Shown here piece by piece: positions 63,296 through 64,000 of a stretch of 64,000 bases of DNA (positions are counted from its first letter, which is position 1; every line of letters starts with the position of its first letter). The stretch comes from Limimaricola hongkongensis DSM 17492. GTDB taxonomy: Bacteria > Pseudomonadota > Alphaproteobacteria > Rhodobacterales > Rhodobacteraceae. The stretch covers positions 372,001 through 436,000 of the forward strand of contig NZ_KK088650.1 in NCBI RefSeq assembly GCF_000600975.2. Reading direction: 5' to 3'. The position numbers and the translations under genes were made by a program. Below the pieces are notes generated by a model, which did not search any database, was not told the DNA's origin, and worked only from the letters and a program-made list of their open reading frames with translations.

Positions 63296-64000
63296 ATGAT
63301 CCCCCGCCTCCTCGCCGTGACGATTGCATTCGCCGCCCCCACCGCCTTCGCGCAGGCGGCCGAGATCGAGACCTGCCACGGCCCCCAGTCCTTCGAGACG
63401 GCGCCGACGCGCGCGATCACCCTGAACCAGCAGGCGACCGAGGTGATGCTGGCGCTGGGCCTCGAAGACCGCCTGATCGGCACCGCCTACATGGATGACG
63501 AGATCCCCGAGGCGTGGCGCGCGGCCTATGACAGCGTGCCGGTCCTGTCCGAGAAATACCCCGCGCGGGAAATCGTGCTGGCCGAGGAGCCGGACTTTCT
63601 CTTCGCGGGTTTCGGCTCGGCCTTCGGCGCGGACAATCTCGGCGCGGCCGGGGACTGGCAGGATCTCGGCATCGGGACCTATCTCGCGGACGCGTCCTGC
63701 AGCGCGCATCATCCCGAGGACGAAGCCCTTGGCATCGAGCCGGTGTTCACCGACATCGCGACGATCGGCGACATCTTCGGCGTCGAGGACCGCGCGGCGA
63801 CCGTGGCGGACGAGCTGCGCGCCCGCTTCAAAGCGGTCGAGGGCGCCGCCCCCGGCGACGGCCTGACCGCCTTCCTGTTCGACAGCGGCGAGACCGCGCC
63901 CTACACCGCCGGCTGCTGCGGCGCGCCGGCGGCGCTGATGAAACAGGTCGGGCTAAAGAGCATCACCGCCGACGTCGAGGGCCACTGGGCCGAGGTGAGC
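63296..64000 (+). CDS. BtuF-like periplasmic binding protein, C-terminus cut by window edge
   Basis: An open frame of 235 codons runs off the right edge. A signal peptide (MIPRLLAVTIAFAAPTAFA, cleavage near residue 19-22) is followed by a class III binding protein: RAITLNQQATEVMLALGLED, then LVEEPDFLFAGF-type strand (here VLAEEPDFLFAGF) and DIATIGDIFGVEDRAATVAD. This family binds cobalamin or Fe-siderophores; the riboswitch upstream makes a corrinoid the likely ligand. GGAG lies 7 bases before the ATG. The frame is also open back to an ATG at 63122, but that extension lacks a signal peptide. Confidence 0.82.
   Translation, partial: MIPRLLAVTIAFAAPTAFAQAAEIETCHGPQSFETAPTRAITLNQQATEVMLALGLEDRLIGTAYMDDEIPEAWRAAYDSVPVLSEKYPAREIVLAEEPDFLFAGFGSAFGADNLGAAGDWQDLGIGTYLADASCSAHHPEDEALGIEPVFTDIATIGDIFGVEDRAATVADELRARFKAVEGAAPGDGLTAFLFDSGETAPYTAGCCGAPAALMKQVGLKSITADVEGHWAEVS

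Noticed and set aside
1..64000. Insertion sequences, prophage, CRISPR arrays, tRNA or rRNA genes
   Set aside because: I looked for transposase motifs, regular short repeats with spacers and tRNA arm patterns and saw none; a dedicated tRNA and CRISPR scan would settle this.

Overview
The window is high-GC and densely coded, with long operons whose genes often overlap by ATGA or TGATG. Gene content points to an alphaproteobacterium of the Rhodobacteraceae/Roseobacter type: TRAP and ABC transporters, ROK, IclR, MarR and LacI regulators, CoA-thioester aromatic and dicarboxylate catabolism, and a cobalamin riboswitch. I see no rRNA, tRNA, CRISPR array, transposase or phage gene. The genus cannot be fixed from the sequence alone.

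Layout. (1) 1-4461: a membrane protein cut by the left edge, then a signalling cassette of a response regulator with a degenerate GGDEF domain, a membrane-bound hybrid-free histidine kinase and a single-domain receiver. (2) 4901-9633: the stress-linked triad prkA/yeaG, yeaH (DUF444) and a SpoVR/YcgB protein. (3) 9748-23142: one 13-kb, 13-gene operon for aerobic anthranilate degradation through CoA thioesters. It holds a 2-aminobenzoyl-CoA monooxygenase/reductase, SDR, MarR regulator, enoyl-CoA hydratase, acyl-CoA dehydrogenase, CoA ligase, tryptophan 2,3-dioxygenase, a five-gene Liv-type ABC importer, a 4HBT thioesterase and a RidA-like protein. (4) 23139-26765, reverse: calcineurin-like phosphoesterase, a CRTAC1/UnbV-type beta-propeller protein and a ROK repressor. 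(5) 26983-30233: a xylose-type ABC importer divergent from ROK, closed by a strong terminator. (6) 30421-34726: a nitroreductase-like protein, an endonuclease/exonuclease/phosphatase and a cardiolipin synthase (both reverse), and an LLM-class flavin oxidoreductase. (7) 34872-51168: a TRAP importer, an IclR regulator and a pim-like operon ending in glutaryl-CoA dehydrogenase and its own ETF. It is best read as uptake and beta-oxidation of an odd-chain dicarboxylate such as pimelate. (8) 51291-62506: a sugar-glycerate module with an AGE-family isomerase, two LacI repressors, a glycerate 2-kinase, an ABC importer with unusual permeases and a GH63-type hydrolase. (9) 62825-64000: a cobalamin riboswitch, a 26-codon ORF and the start of a BtuF-like binding protein that runs off the right edge.

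How the parts fit. Region 8 is the most interesting. A GH63 enzyme resembling mannosylglycerate/glucosylglycerate hydrolases, a glycerate kinase and an aldose-ketose isomerase together form a complete predicted route from an imported glycosylglycerate to central metabolism. Region 3 joins the first step of tryptophan oxidation to the anthranilate-CoA route and carries a RidA homologue that could deal with the enamine made by the monooxygenase/reductase. In region 7 two promoters share a 13-base AT-rich word next to the IclR gene, which ties transporter and catabolic operon into one regulon. One gene there, an enoyl-CoA hydratase, is broken by a one-base frameshift that creates a false in-frame fusion with the next gene.
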